From Sulfurospirillum sp036802865 (GTDB taxonomy: Bacteria; Campylobacterota; Campylobacteria; Campylobacterales; Sulfurospirillaceae), in the NCBI RefSeq assembly GCF_036802865.1, contig NZ_DAIRVK010000004.1, forward strand, positions 218,894-282,893: 64,000 nt of DNA. Reading direction: 5' to 3'. Positions 8,344-16,031 of the stretch are shown piece by piece (the first letter of the stretch is position 1; every line of letters begins with the position of its first letter). The notes below the pieces were generated by a model, which worked only from the letters and a program-made list of their open reading frames with translations, had not been told where the DNA came from and did no database searches. The position numbers and the translations under genes are program-made.

Positions 8344-9573
8344 TTATAAATAAATCACAAAATGGTTCATTTCACCTTCACGTTTATACTGCAGTCTCAT
8401 ACCATGCAAACGAATGACATGCCATGTGATGAACAGCCCAAACCCAAGACCACGTGAGCTTTTTTGTTTTTTACCTTCCAAAAAGTAGGGTTCTGCGTAG
8501 CGCTCAATGGGAAATTCTAGTGCAGGTGCATGGTTAGAAATTGTAATGGTTTTTGCATCATTGCTGAGTGTAACACGGTGGTCATGGGAGTAGTTAACGC
8601 CATTGTCCAATAGGTTTTTAAGCACAACTCCAAAAAGCTCAAAGTCGACATTGAGCTCAACGGGGGTGAGATTACAGGTAATGTTCTCATGTTTATCATC
8701 TAAAATATCAAGGGCAAAATCGACAATATCTTCGATGTGATAGCGTTTTATGTCGAGTTTGAGCTCATCGGCACTGAGTTTTTCAATGCGCGAAAACTCT
8801 ACTAAAAGTGCCTCTTGGCGTTTGAAAACATTTTGAAGAATGTTGGTATAGGTTGCATCTTCGATCATTTCAGCAGCGAGTTTTCCTTTGGTAATCGGTG
8901 TTTTAAGCTCGTGCATGATGTTGCGCAAAAAGAGTTGCCTTGAGTCTCGAAGCGATTTTATTTTAAAAACAGCGCTGTCAAATTCATTGGCGAGGGCGGC
9001 GATTTCATCTTTATTGGTACTTTTACAGGTGATGTCATAATTTCCATTAGCAAAGTGTTTGATTTTTTCACGTAACGTTTTAAGCGGAAGAATACTGCGA
9101 ATAATGCCAATATAAAGCATAATGACAAAAGCAAACGTTAAAAAAGGGAAGAGAATTTGTGGAAAAAGTTCTTTTTCAAAAGGAACTTGCAATATAACAG
9201 GCTCATCCTCTTTTTTTTGTAAAACAGCATAGATATGAATACCGTGAGGAACGACATACAGTCCAAATCGAAATTTTTCTTCCATGCGTTTCATAGGAAA
9301 GGGTTGAGGTGGTTTTGGAAGTGATAGAATTTTTTCTTTGAGTCTTCGATCGTCAATGAGCGTAAAACCCATATCATCCAATTTGTTAAAATCGAGCTGT
9401 TTTATACTTGGATCAAAAGCGGAACGAACTGCTATATGCGTGTAATCATGCATGCGTCTCAGGTTATTTTCACGATCATGTATAGAGAGTGAAAAAAAGA
9501 TGGCACTAATACCTAAAAGAGCTAATGCAAAGATAAGCGTGATGCGTGTGATGATTGAGTGGTACCACCTCAT
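8344..9573 (-). CDS. Membrane sensor histidine kinase (second system)
   Basis: 409 residues. Helix 1 (about 7-29), a periplasmic domain of about 110 residues with a short Pro-rich patch (PKPPQPFPM), helix 2 (about 138-160), HAMP (about 161-213), H-box LRNIMHELKTPI with H221, N-box NLLDNGVNYS and lid SSRGLGFGLFITW. It overlaps the regulator gene by 4 bp (ATGA). It is a paralogue of the kinase at 987-2279 with the same architecture and proline-rich sensor but a diverged periplasmic sequence, suggesting a related signal. Cognate target is the regulator at 9570-10247. Confidence 0.92.
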   Translation of the reverse strand: MRWYHSIITRITLIFALALLGISAIFFSLSIHDRENNLRRMHDYTHIAVRSAFDPSIKQLDFNKLDDMGFTLIDDRRLKEKILSLPKPPQPFPMKRMEEKFRFGLYVVPHGIHIYAVLQKKEDEPVILQVPFEKELFPQILFPFLTFAFVIMLYIGIIRSILPLKTLREKIKHFANGNYDITCKSTNKDEIAALANEFDSAVFKIKSLRDSRQLFLRNIMHELKTPITKGKLAAEMIEDATYTNILQNVFKRQEALLVEFSRIEKLSADELKLDIKRYHIEDIVDFALDILDDKHENITCNLTPVELNVDFELFGVVLKNLLDNGVNYSHDHRVTLSNDAKTITISNHAPALEFPIERYAEPYFLEGKKQKSSRGLGFGLFITWHVIRLHGMRLQYKREGEMNHFVIYL

Positions 9574-10247
9574 GCTTGAAGCCTATAGCCGATACCTCGC
9601 ACAGAATGGATAAGATGAGGCTCTTTGGAACTTTCACCTAATTTAGTTCTAATGCGACTGATAAGCACATCTAAGCTTCTGCTTTCGTTCTCTTCGTTGA
9701 GGCTTGGCGTGCTGTTGAGTAGCTCCGTCCGTGAAACGACGCAGTTGTTTTTTTTGATGAGGTGTGCTAATACGTCGTATTCCGCAGGTGTAAGTGTCAA
9801 AGGTACATTGTTAAAAAAAATCGTGTGGCTCTCTTCTTTAAGAATGAGTGTAGAAGCAGACGTTTCTTCTTGTGGAGAATTACTTTTTTTGTAACGTCTT
9901 AGTACGCTCATAATACGGGCATACAGCTCTTTAGGCTCGTAAGGTTTCGGCAAGTAGTCATCAGCTCCAAGTTCTAATCCTACGATTTTATCTTCCAGAT
10001 CACTACGTGCAGAAGAGATAATGATAGGAATATCACTTTTAGCGCGTACTTCTTTACAGATTTCAAGACCATCCATGCCAGGAAGGGAGAGATCGAGGAT
10101 CAGAAGGTCATATTTAGTAAGGCTAAGAGCGCTGATGCCCAGATAGGGGTCATCATAATTGGTCACGGTGATGTTATAGCGTTTTAAAAAGTTACATAAA
10201 ATTTCGGCTAGTTCGACATCATCTTCGATCATTAAAAGATTGGGTTG
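9570..10247 (-). CDS. OmpR-family response regulator (second system)
   Basis: 225 residues from ATG 10247 (MQPNLLMIEDD), chosen because AAGGAAACT lies 5-8 bases upstream; the longer frame would need TTG 10280. Receiver: D10/D11, phosphoacceptor D53 (LILDLSLPGMDG), switch lysine in LPKPYEP. Winged helix at about 130-224, ending HSVRGIGYRL. First gene of a regulator-kinase pair, possibly with the PfpI gene behind. Targets are not visible. Confidence 0.93.
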   Translation of the reverse strand, partial: QPNLLMIEDDVELAEILCNFLKRYNITVTNYDDPYLGISALSLTKYDLLILDLSLPGMDGLEICKEVRAKSDIPIIISSARSDLEDKIVGLELGADDYLPKPYEPKELYARIMSVLRRYKKSNSPQEETSASTLILKEESHTIFFNNVPLTLTPAEYDVLAHLIKKNNCVVSRTELLNSTPSLNEENESRSLDVLISRIRTKLGESSKEPHLIHSVRGIGYRLQA

Positions 10248-10358
10248 CATAGGAGTTTCCTTAGAATTTGTCTTAAACAATCATACACCTACTCTTTGAA
10301 CGGTTTGTTAATAGTAAAGAAGTCTAATATAGCAGATTTTTCTTGAAGGGAAAAGAAG

Positions 10359-10385
10359 TTATCCCGCCTAGAGATGGCGGGATAA
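10359..10385 (-). terminator. Terminator of the DsbC-like gene
   Basis: Perfect 10-bp stem TTATCCCGCC / GGCGGGATAA with a 7-base loop, 10 bp beyond the stop of the minus-strand gene at 10395-11114; a pyrimidine-rich CTTCTTTTCC follows in that direction. Confidence 0.8.
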
Positions 10386-10394
10386 ACGTGAAGA

Positions 10395-11114
10395 CTATTT
10401 TAAAAGCTCTTTTTCTTTGACGATAAATGGTACACCTTTGATGCCAGCACCAAAGTATTTGAGTTTGAGTTCATCAATATGAGCAACTTCAGCATCACTG
10501 ATTTTTTGGTCATATTTGACGTTTTCATCGTAGTATTTTTTCAAAATTTTGATTTTATCTGCATCGCTTTTTGCTTTAGATGTTTCAGTATAAATCAAAA
10601 CAGATTTTTCTAAAGAACTTCTCTCATGAACCGGTGTAAAAATGAGTTTGAGGTTATTTGTTGTAAGGCGTTGCTCAATTTGAGCAAGCTCTTGTCTGCA
10701 GTAAGGGCATTCAGGATCGGTAAAAACAACTAAAGTGTCTTTTTTAGGGTCATTTCCTAAGACAACAATGTTTTTCTTCTCCTCTTTTTTGTAGATTGCT
10801 GAAAGCTTTTTCTGAAGCTCTGCCATCTCCATCATCTCTTTGATGCTTCCACCTTGTTTGATGCTGATAACATCAGGGAAGATCAAATCATCTTTGGTAA
10901 AGATGCTGAGTTTTTGTGAACGTGCACCATCGCTAAGATTTAAAGTCACGAAATCCATTCCATCAATGCCATCAACGCCTTTGCGTGAGACTACTTCGAT
11001 GTTAATATTTGGCACTTGAATTGTTGATTTAAAATGTTCAACAATCTGTGCATCCGTTGCTGCAAAAAGAGTGCTAGAAATAAGCGCAACAATCCATAAA
11101 AGTTGTTTTTTCAT
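10395..11114 (-). CDS. Periplasmic thiol-disulfide isomerase, DsbC/DsbG-like
   Basis: 239 residues. Signal peptide MKKQLLWIVALISSTLFA; an N-terminal dimerisation-like part (about 20-100); then a thioredoxin fold with the redox motif C136-P-Y-C139 in FTDPECPYCR and the cis-proline segment GIKGVPFIV near the C-terminus. CPYC differs from the CGYC of E. coli DsbC but occurs in DsbG/DsbC relatives of Campylobacterota. It should shuffle or reduce disulfides in periplasmic proteins. Single gene, divergent from the small gene at 11209, with its own terminator. Confidence 0.85.
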   Translation of the reverse strand: MKKQLLWIVALISSTLFAATDAQIVEHFKSTIQVPNINIEVVSRKGVDGIDGMDFVTLNLSDGARSQKLSIFTKDDLIFPDVISIKQGGSIKEMMEMAELQKKLSAIYKKEEKKNIVVLGNDPKKDTLVVFTDPECPYCRQELAQIEQRLTTNNLKLIFTPVHERSSLEKSVLIYTETSKAKSDADKIKILKKYYDENVKYDQKISDAEVAHIDELKLKYFGAGIKGVPFIVKEKELLK

Positions 11115-11208
11115 TCATTTTCCTTGTAAGTTGCAGAATATAATCTGCATGAAATGTAAGGTATTATACAATAAAACCAATCATAGTTTGTTAATGAAAG
11201 GTCAACAG

Positions 11209-11418
11209 ATGCCAGAGAATGCCGATAAAATGGCACTTATAGAAGAAATTGAAAAGCTGATAGAATCCGACCCAAATGCTCCTATTTCTTCATTTTCTAT
11301 GTTAGAGTTTTTAGAACTGGATGATTTAGTCTCTGTTCGAGAAACGCTTTTATACTCTAAAGCAAATCGCTCAGCCGAGAACGATAAATGGTTCGATGAG
11401 CTTTGTAAAAAGTCTTAA
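11209..11418 (+). CDS. Small acidic hypothetical protein
   Basis: 69 residues (MPENADKMALIEE...). Start ATG 11209 preferred because AAAGGT lies 6-11 bases upstream; the frame extends further up but that part overlaps the divergent gene start. The protein is acidic, predicted helical, with no membrane segment or known domain. Its stop is 24 bp before the RSH-like gene, and a palindrome TTTACATGTAAA lies in the gap, so the two are probably co-transcribed. Function unknown. Confidence 0.65.
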   Translation: MPENADKMALIEEIEKLIESDPNAPISSFSMLEFLELDDLVSVRETLLYSKANRSAENDKWFDELCKKS

Positions 11419-11442
11419 AATCTTTACATGTAAAGGTCAAGT

Positions 11443-12417
11443 ATGAGTGATAAGTGGGCATATTTAAATGATATTGAGGGATGTGAGGTCGTCGCACTTT
11501 ACACCCTTCACTCCCTTATTGAAATAGTCTATTTGAAAGAGGGAAAAGAGCGAAGCCTTACCCTAAACTTTCATGTAGCAGGCGGTGCAATGGGCTATAT
11601 TGAGTTTTTTCAGCTCGATTCCATTCCTCTACCACCTGTAAAAGTCAAACATGTGCTGAGTGATACGATAACAAAAATTTTGCAAGTACATCTTTATGCT
11701 GAAATCAATGAGCATGAGCACTATGAAGAGTTAGAACTGGTGTGTGATAATGGCAGTTACCTGCTTTATTTCAGTGAAAATGATGAAGAGGAATCCTATG
11801 CAAAAATCGAAAAAGATAAAACACCAAGCTTGCCAAAAGTAACCAATACAAAGGCTATGTTGCCTAAAGAGCTTTTTAATGTAGAGTTTTTCAAAGAAAA
11901 TCTCGCGTTTGCGCTTGTGGCACATGGTGAGCAGAAAACACCCCATGGGCTACCTTATGCAATGCATCTTCTTAGTGTTGCAAGTGAGGTTATAAATGCA
12001 TTGAGTATAGAGCCTTTGAGTTATGATGAGCATAATGTTGCCATTGCATGTGCGCTTTTACATGATGTTAATGAAGATACTCTTACAAAGATTACAAAAG
12101 AGACCCTTTTAGCAGGCAATACAGAGGTGATCGCCAAAGGTGTGCAGGCACTCACGAAAGATAAAAGCCTGCCTTCTAAAGAGGCGCAAATGAAAGACAG
12201 CCTTGAACGACTTAAAAAGCGTCAAAACTGTGTTGTGCTTGTAAAACTCGCCGATCGTATTACCAATTTAGGGGTTCCCCCCAAACATTGGGATGGTGCA
12301 AAAAAAGAAAAATATTGTGAAGAAGCCAAGCTAATTTTGAGCGAACTTGGTTATGCCCATGGTTATTTAGCAAGTAAGCTTGCGGAAAAAATTAAAGCGT
12401 ATGAAGTTTATATCTGA
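11443..12417 (+). CDS. RelA/SpoT-type HD hydrolase with an unfamiliar N-terminal domain
   Basis: 324 residues. The C-terminal half (about 150-324) is an HD phosphohydrolase of the (p)ppGpp hydrolase kind: H175 in YAMHLLSVA, H207-D208 plus E211-D212 in ALLHDVNEDT, and KLADRITNL. These are the manganese- and substrate-binding signatures of SpoT and of small alarmone hydrolases (MESH1). There is no synthetase, TGS or ACT domain. The N-terminal 140 residues are mixed beta-strand sequence that I do not recognise. It may therefore be a small alarmone hydrolase with an added sensory or partner domain. Cytosolic. Start ATG 11443 with RBS AAAGG. Confidence 0.8.
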   Translation: MSDKWAYLNDIEGCEVVALYTLHSLIEIVYLKEGKERSLTLNFHVAGGAMGYIEFFQLDSIPLPPVKVKHVLSDTITKILQVHLYAEINEHEHYEELELVCDNGSYLLYFSENDEEESYAKIEKDKTPSLPKVTNTKAMLPKELFNVEFFKENLAFALVAHGEQKTPHGLPYAMHLLSVASEVINALSIEPLSYDEHNVAIACALLHDVNEDTLTKITKETLLAGNTEVIAKGVQALTKDKSLPSKEAQMKDSLERLKKRQNCVVLVKLADRITNLGVPPKHWDGAKKEKYCEEAKLILSELGYAHGYLASKLAEKIKAYEVYI

Positions 12418-12476
12418 TGTTTGTAGTGTGGAATTAAAAATGCTTAGGGTGTGACATAACAACAAAAGGATGAATC

Positions 12477-12557
12477 ATGCGTGTTTGGATTAGTTATGTC
12501 AAATACACTCCTGAGGTCGTCGCCTTTGTCGCAACCTGTGTTGTTTTAGCGCGATAA
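12477..12557 (+). CDS. Possible 26-residue hydrophobic peptide
   Basis: A short frame starting MRVWISYVKYTPEVV and ending CVVLAR, with a good Shine-Dalgarno (AAAGGA) 6 bases before ATG. The C-terminal half is hydrophobic (FVATCVVLA) and could be a single membrane helix. It sits between the RSH-like gene and a repeat element. Coding status rests only on the RBS and codon look; a leader peptide or a chance ORF are alternatives. Confidence 0.35.
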   Translation: MRVWISYVKYTPEVVAFVATCVVLAR

Positions 12558-12573
12558 TTGATCAAGGGAATAC

Positions 12574-12654
12574 GTCTTCAAAGCAAAGCTCTAAAGACTA
12601 CGTTAACACTGGGCTCTCAAAGACGGAGAGCCCATACACCTTTGGTGCTTTAAG
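12574..12654 (+). repeat. Dispersed three-hairpin repeat, copy A
   Basis: About 81 bp with three consecutive stem-loops. Hairpin 1: GTCTT...AAGAC around the core CAAAGCAAAGCTCT. Linker TACGTTAACACT. Hairpin 2: GGGCTCTC / GAGAGCCC with loop AAAGACG. Hairpin 3: CACC-TTT-GGTG, followed by CTTTAAG. It matches copies at 14687, 29941 and 47363 (minus). Here it lies between convergent genes and may also terminate them. Confidence 0.8.
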
Positions 12655-12681
12655 CTCTTAAAAGTTAATTTTTTGAGATGA

Positions 12682-13596
12682 CTAGTATTTTTTTCCTTCG
12701 CAAGGAATCAACTCTTTGTCACTAATCTCTTCAACCAATGCTTTCATGCTTTTGATCGTAAACAGTTTTAGATCGTCGCCTTTAAGCGCTTTAAGCTCGG
12801 ATGTAAAACCACTTTTTGAAAAAATAACAAACAAATCAGGCTCAAATTCTGCTTTGGCACACTGCTCTTTGAGTTTGGAAAGTTCGGTTTTTTTCACTTT
12901 GGTATTTTTATATTTGGTGCTTCCAGCAATGAGTTTACCCGATTGTGTCTTAGCCAAAATATCAATCTCCGCGTTTTTATCCCAATAACTTCCCACCTCT
13001 ACGATCGGATCTTCAATCATGAGTTTGCGCAACAGTTCAAAGGAGAGTTTTTTAAAGATAAGCTCATAAAATTCTTGTTCACGCGATGCGAATGATTTTT
13101 CAACTTCGCTGTAATCACCCTCTTTGATGGTTTTATAAAACGGAGAAACAAAGGCAAACCAAAAGCGCATAAAAGGGGTCATGAAGCTTAGTTTATCGGA
13201 GTTGTCATCGTCTATATTCACAGGGCGTTCTAACGAATATTCAAAGCGAATAAGAGCACTGTCTAAAAGTGTATCAAGGGCAGATTCACCTTCTTCTCGG
13301 CTAATGTGCGCTCGCTTAAAGGTAGAATGCACACGACGATCGCCCGTTGCCATAGCACTTAAAAGAGCGTGACTGAGCTTATTACTAAAAGTTACTTTGG
13401 CGATGTCACTATGAATGTAAGGATAATTTTTAAAAATTTTAGTTTCCATAAGCTCTAAAAGGGGCTTGTTTAGGTCGACTTTCCAGCTGGTGCCTCCAAA
13501 AACAGAAAAGTACTCAAGCGCTTTTTCAATATCATCGGCATGATTTTGAAGGTAAAAAGAGCGGAACTGGTGTAAAAGAGTAGGATGTTTTGGCAT
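12682..13596 (-). CDS. DUF234 protein, PD-(D/E)XK nuclease-like C-terminus, no ATPase domain
   Basis: 304 residues from ATG 13596 (MPKHPTLLHQF; RBS AAAGGT). The middle resembles the winged-helix region that follows the ATPase in archaeal-type AAA proteins. The C-terminal part (about 200-300) matches DUF234: EVGSYWDKNAEIDILAKTQ is the usual G-x-W-W-x-K-x-x-E-I-D-I strand. In relatives the next strand reads G-E-C-K-W; here it is AGSTKYK, so the catalytic glutamate is replaced and nuclease activity is doubtful. The P-loop ATPase normally fused in front is absent. It is a stand-alone or remodelled form of unknown function. Confidence 0.75.
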   Translation of the reverse strand: MPKHPTLLHQFRSFYLQNHADDIEKALEYFSVFGGTSWKVDLNKPLLELMETKIFKNYPYIHSDIAKVTFSNKLSHALLSAMATGDRRVHSTFKRAHISREEGESALDTLLDSALIRFEYSLERPVNIDDDNSDKLSFMTPFMRFWFAFVSPFYKTIKEGDYSEVEKSFASREQEFYELIFKKLSFELLRKLMIEDPIVEVGSYWDKNAEIDILAKTQSGKLIAGSTKYKNTKVKKTELSKLKEQCAKAEFEPDLFVIFSKSGFTSELKALKGDDLKLFTIKSMKALVEEISDKELIPCEGKKY

Positions 13597-13667
13597 GAAA
13601 AAATACCTTTGATTGTTTTTTAACAATTATACACGAATAAAAGGATTTTAAAAGGGGCAGAAAAAGA

Positions 13668-13695
13668 GAGTAGTCAAAGAAGGTTTTGACTACTC
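13668..13695 (-). terminator. Terminator of the CDGSH gene
   Basis: GAGTAGTCAAA / TTTGACTACTC, 11-bp perfect stem, 6-base loop, followed on the minus strand by CTCTTTTTCTG. It is 16 bp past the stop of the gene at 13711. Confidence 0.8.
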
Positions 13696-13710
13696 CTACA
13701 GATAATAGTG

Positions 13711-13926
13711 TTATTTAGCGTGACTTCCATCACAAAAAGGAGCATTAGCGCTCTTTTTACAGGCGCAAAGGTAGTACTCTTTACTCTCTGTTACAGAAAA
13801 CTCTTTAGGCGTAAAGACTGAACCTTTATGGCTACCATCACATAAAACAGTGCTGGCACTTTTTCCACAGGTACAGAAGTGGTAACTTTTATTGGCTTCG
13901 AGTGACATTTTTACAGGAGTTGACAT
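13711..13926 (-). CDS. CDGSH iron-sulfur protein with two CDGSH motifs
   Basis: 71 residues with two tandem half-motifs: C-T-C-G ... LCDGSHKG (about 18-34) and C-A-C-K ... FCDGSHAK (about 53-71). Each C-x-C-...-C-x-x-x-H set ligates a [2Fe-2S] cluster with 3-Cys 1-His coordination. Dual-motif bacterial proteins of this size are small soluble redox or cluster-transfer proteins. 18 bp separate it from pirin on the same strand, so they are co-transcribed. Confidence 0.9.
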   Translation of the reverse strand: MSTPVKMSLEANKSYHFCTCGKSASTVLCDGSHKGSVFTPKEFSVTESKEYYLCACKKSANAPFCDGSHAK

Positions 13927-13944
13927 TGTTTTTCCTTGGTTGAT

Positions 13945-14652
13945 TTAGTGCATTGGCACATCAAATACCAAAACCCAAGAGGGTTTCAACGCTTTTAGTT
14001 CATAGGCTTTTTCTTCGGTGATTTGTACTTCATCTCTTTGTTCAAGTACGATACCATCAATTTCAATTTGACCTTCGACAACGAGTAAGAGTTTACCACG
14101 ATTTGTGATAGAAGGCGCTATGGAAATGGTTTTACCCTCATCCAATTCAGTTGTAGTGATAAACGCCTCTTGTTTGATCGCAATAGAGTTGCCTCTGCCA
14201 TCTGGAGAGATAAGCGTTACCCATTGATTGCTTTTGGTCACATCTCTAAAATCACGTTGATTGTAGAGGGGTTTCCCACCTTTTTCATTAGGATGTATCC
14301 AGATTTGAAACAGAGCAACAGATTCATTTTTTGAAGCAAATTCGGAGTGCATAACACCATCCCCTGCGCTCATGTATTGTATTTCACCTGCGTGAACTTC
14401 TCCATGATTGCCAAAAGAGTCTGTGTGAATGACTGCACCTTTTGTAACGATAGTGATGATCTCCATGTCACGGTGCGGGTGCATCCCAAAACCTTCTCCT
14501 GCTTCTACGATGTCATCGTTAATAACACGAAGCGCTCCAAAACCCATACGTTCTTTGTTGTAGTACTCCGCAAAGGAGAAGCTAAAATGGCTATGAAGCC
14601 AACCGTGTTCTGCAACACCTCTTTGGTTTGCTTTATGAATGTTCAATGCCAT
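13945..14652 (-). CDS. Pirin-family protein (YhaK/quercetinase-like bicupin)
   Basis: 235 residues from ATG 14652 (MALNIHKA; RBS AAAGGAAA). Two cupin folds; the metal-binding motif of the first is intact: GFGMHPHRDMEIITIV and GDGVMHSEFA supply the conserved histidines and glutamate. The C-terminal cupin is degenerate. Pirins of this type (235 residues, like E. coli YhaK/YhhW) have quercetin dioxygenase activity in vitro and are linked to oxidative stress. It precedes the CDGSH gene, and copy B of the dispersed repeat separates it from YceI. Confidence 0.9.
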   Translation of the reverse strand: MALNIHKANQRGVAEHGWLHSHFSFSFAEYYNKERMGFGALRVINDDIVEAGEGFGMHPHRDMEIITIVTKGAVIHTDSFGNHGEVHAGEIQYMSAGDGVMHSEFASKNESVALFQIWIHPNEKGGKPLYNQRDFRDVTKSNQWVTLISPDGRGNSIAIKQEAFITTTELDEGKTISIAPSITNRGKLLLVVEGQIEIDGIVLEQRDEVQITEEKAYELKALKPSWVLVFDVPMH

Positions 14653-14686
14653 TGCTTTTTCCTTTACGTGTAAACTATTTTGACAC

Positions 14687-14766
14687 GCTTGCAAAGCAAA
14701 GCTCTGCAAGCTATGTTAACACTAGGTTCTCTTCGTCAGAGAGCCCACTCATTTTTCAGTGCTTTG
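14687..14766 (+). repeat. Dispersed three-hairpin repeat, copy B
   Basis: Hairpin 1: GCTTGCA / TGCAAGC around AAGCAAAGCTC; linker TATGTTAACACT; hairpin 2: GGTTCTCT / AGAGAGCC (one G-T pair); hairpin 3: CACT...AGTG, then CTTTG. Stem bases differ from copy A in a compensatory way. It lies in the YceI-pirin gap, in the opposite orientation to both genes. Confidence 0.8.
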
Positions 14767-14768
14767 AT

Positions 14769-15335
14769 TTATTTTTGTAAAATACCTTCAAGTGCTACGT
14801 CAATTTTAACCTCTTCACCAACAATTACACCACCTGTTTCAAGGGCTTTGTTCCATGAAATACCAAAATCATTACGGTTGATCTTTCCAGTCAGTCCAAG
14901 ACCTACACGCTTGTTACCATATGGATCAGTAGCACTTCCGCCGTTCTCGTAAGCTAAAACAACCGGTTTGGTCACACCTTTCATGGTGAGTTTTCCGTAG
15001 GCTTTGTCACCTTTGATTTCATCAAGTACAAATGTGATAGTTGGGTACTTTGCAACATCAAAAAGATCTGCTGAGCGTAAGTGCTCATCTCTGTCTTTAA
15101 TACCTGTATCGATGGTTGTCGCTTGAATCGTTCCAGTGAGAGATTTAAGCGTTTTGGTTGCTTCATCGTATACAAAACTTCCGTTAAATGTTGAAAAATT
15201 CCCTTTTACGGTTGAAATCATGGCGTGTTTGACGCTAAAATCTGCACTAGAGTGTGAAGGATCAACGTTGTAATTTCCAGCGAATAGGGCAGTTCCTGCC
15301 AACAAAGATGTTGCGAGTAATGTTTTGATTTTCAT
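14769..15335 (-). CDS. YceI-family periplasmic lipid-binding protein
   Basis: 188 residues from ATG 15335 (MKIKTLLATSLLAGTALFAG; RBS AAAAGGAAA); the frame extends upstream without a start signal. Signal peptide of about 19 residues, then the YceI lipocalin-like barrel: YNVDPSHSSADFSVKHAM at the N-terminus, the DxGIKDRDEHLRSADLFDV segment and the NRxDFGI strand near the end. Family members bind polyisoprenoid lipids in the periplasm. Operator TACTAATTAGTA lies 15 bp upstream of ATG, and the MarR gene just upstream carries the same operator, so MarR control is likely. Confidence 0.92.
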   Translation of the reverse strand: MKIKTLLATSLLAGTALFAGNYNVDPSHSSADFSVKHAMISTVKGNFSTFNGSFVYDEATKTLKSLTGTIQATTIDTGIKDRDEHLRSADLFDVAKYPTITFVLDEIKGDKAYGKLTMKGVTKPVVLAYENGGSATDPYGNKRVGLGLTGKINRNDFGISWNKALETGGVIVGEEVKIDVALEGILQK

Positions 15336-15349
15336 AATATTTCCTTTTT

Positions 15350-15361
15350 TACTAATTAGTA
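15350..15361. promoter_or_regulatory. MarR operator in front of yceI (TACTAATTAGTA)
   Basis: Perfect 12-bp palindrome 15 bp upstream of the yceI start; an identical copy, with the same flanking GTA, lies upstream of the marR gene (15880-15891). Two identical palindromes on either side of a MarR gene strongly suggest its binding site. Confidence 0.7.
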
Positions 15362-15396
15362 GTATTTGAGCAAAAAAAAGCTTGCTTACACGAAGC

Positions 15397-15852
15397 CTAT
15401 TGCGCTTTTTGCAATTTTCGTAACAGGTCGTACATGACCACCATTTCTTCATCGGATAACATGTCAAAATAACTCTTTAGATTGGCTGCGTGTTGTCCAA
15501 ACATACTGCTGATAAGCGTTTTGCCAACTTCAGTAATGCTTACGATACGCACACGGCTATCTTCAGGCGATGGAAGTGTTTGCACTAAACCATCTCTGAC
15601 GAGATTTTTGACAACCACTGTGACATTGCCAGGAGTGCTCATAATAAGCTTTGTAATCTCTCCTACTTGCAAATCACCACGATGGTAAAGGACTTCTAGG
15701 ACTACAAACTGGTTCATTGTTAAACCGCATTCATTGATGTATTTCAACTCTTTGTTGCGGATTTTAGTAAAGGCTCTAACAATTTGTATCCATGTTTGCA
15801 TACTCTTATCAGTTCGTTCACCGTAACTTTTAACTTCAGATCTCAGTTTCAT
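15397..15852 (-). CDS. MarR-family transcriptional regulator
   Basis: 151 residues with a MarR winged helix: recognition region STPGNVTVVVKNLVRDGLV (about 87-105) and the wing D/E-D-S-R-V-R-I-V-S-I (about 112-121), with helical dimerisation ends. No cysteine is present in the N-terminal helix, so it is not an obvious OhrR-type peroxide sensor. Palindromes TACTAATTAGTA in front of its own gene and in front of yceI point to autoregulation and repression of yceI. Related MarR proteins respond to phenolic or quinone ligands. ATG 15852 with RBS AAGGAAGG. Confidence 0.9.
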   Translation of the reverse strand: MKLRSEVKSYGERTDKSMQTWIQIVRAFTKIRNKELKYINECGLTMNQFVVLEVLYHRGDLQVGEITKLIMSTPGNVTVVVKNLVRDGLVQTLPSPEDSRVRIVSITEVGKTLISSMFGQHAANLKSYFDMLSDEEMVVMYDLLRKLQKAQ

Positions 15853-15879
15853 TTTTTCCTTCCTTTGCCGAAATTATAT

Positions 15880-15891
15880 TACTAATTAGTA
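15880..15891. promoter_or_regulatory. MarR operator in front of marR (TACTAATTAGTA)
   Basis: Second copy of the perfect 12-bp palindrome, 28 bp upstream of the marR ATG, where it would cover the promoter. Confidence 0.7.
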
Positions 15892-16031
15892 GTAATGTCA
15901 AGAGTAAAATTCATTTTTTCTTTAAAAGAGACAAAAATGTCATTTTTTAGAGTGGATAAAACATTGCTTTTACTTTGTTTGTTATATAATTGCGCGCCTA
16001 TTTTAGGGCATTACGAATTATGGAGAAGAGT

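Noticed and set aside
14653..14686. MarR operator before pirin
   Set aside because: No TACTAATTAGTA-like palindrome; only TTTACGTGTAAA, which belongs to another palindrome class.
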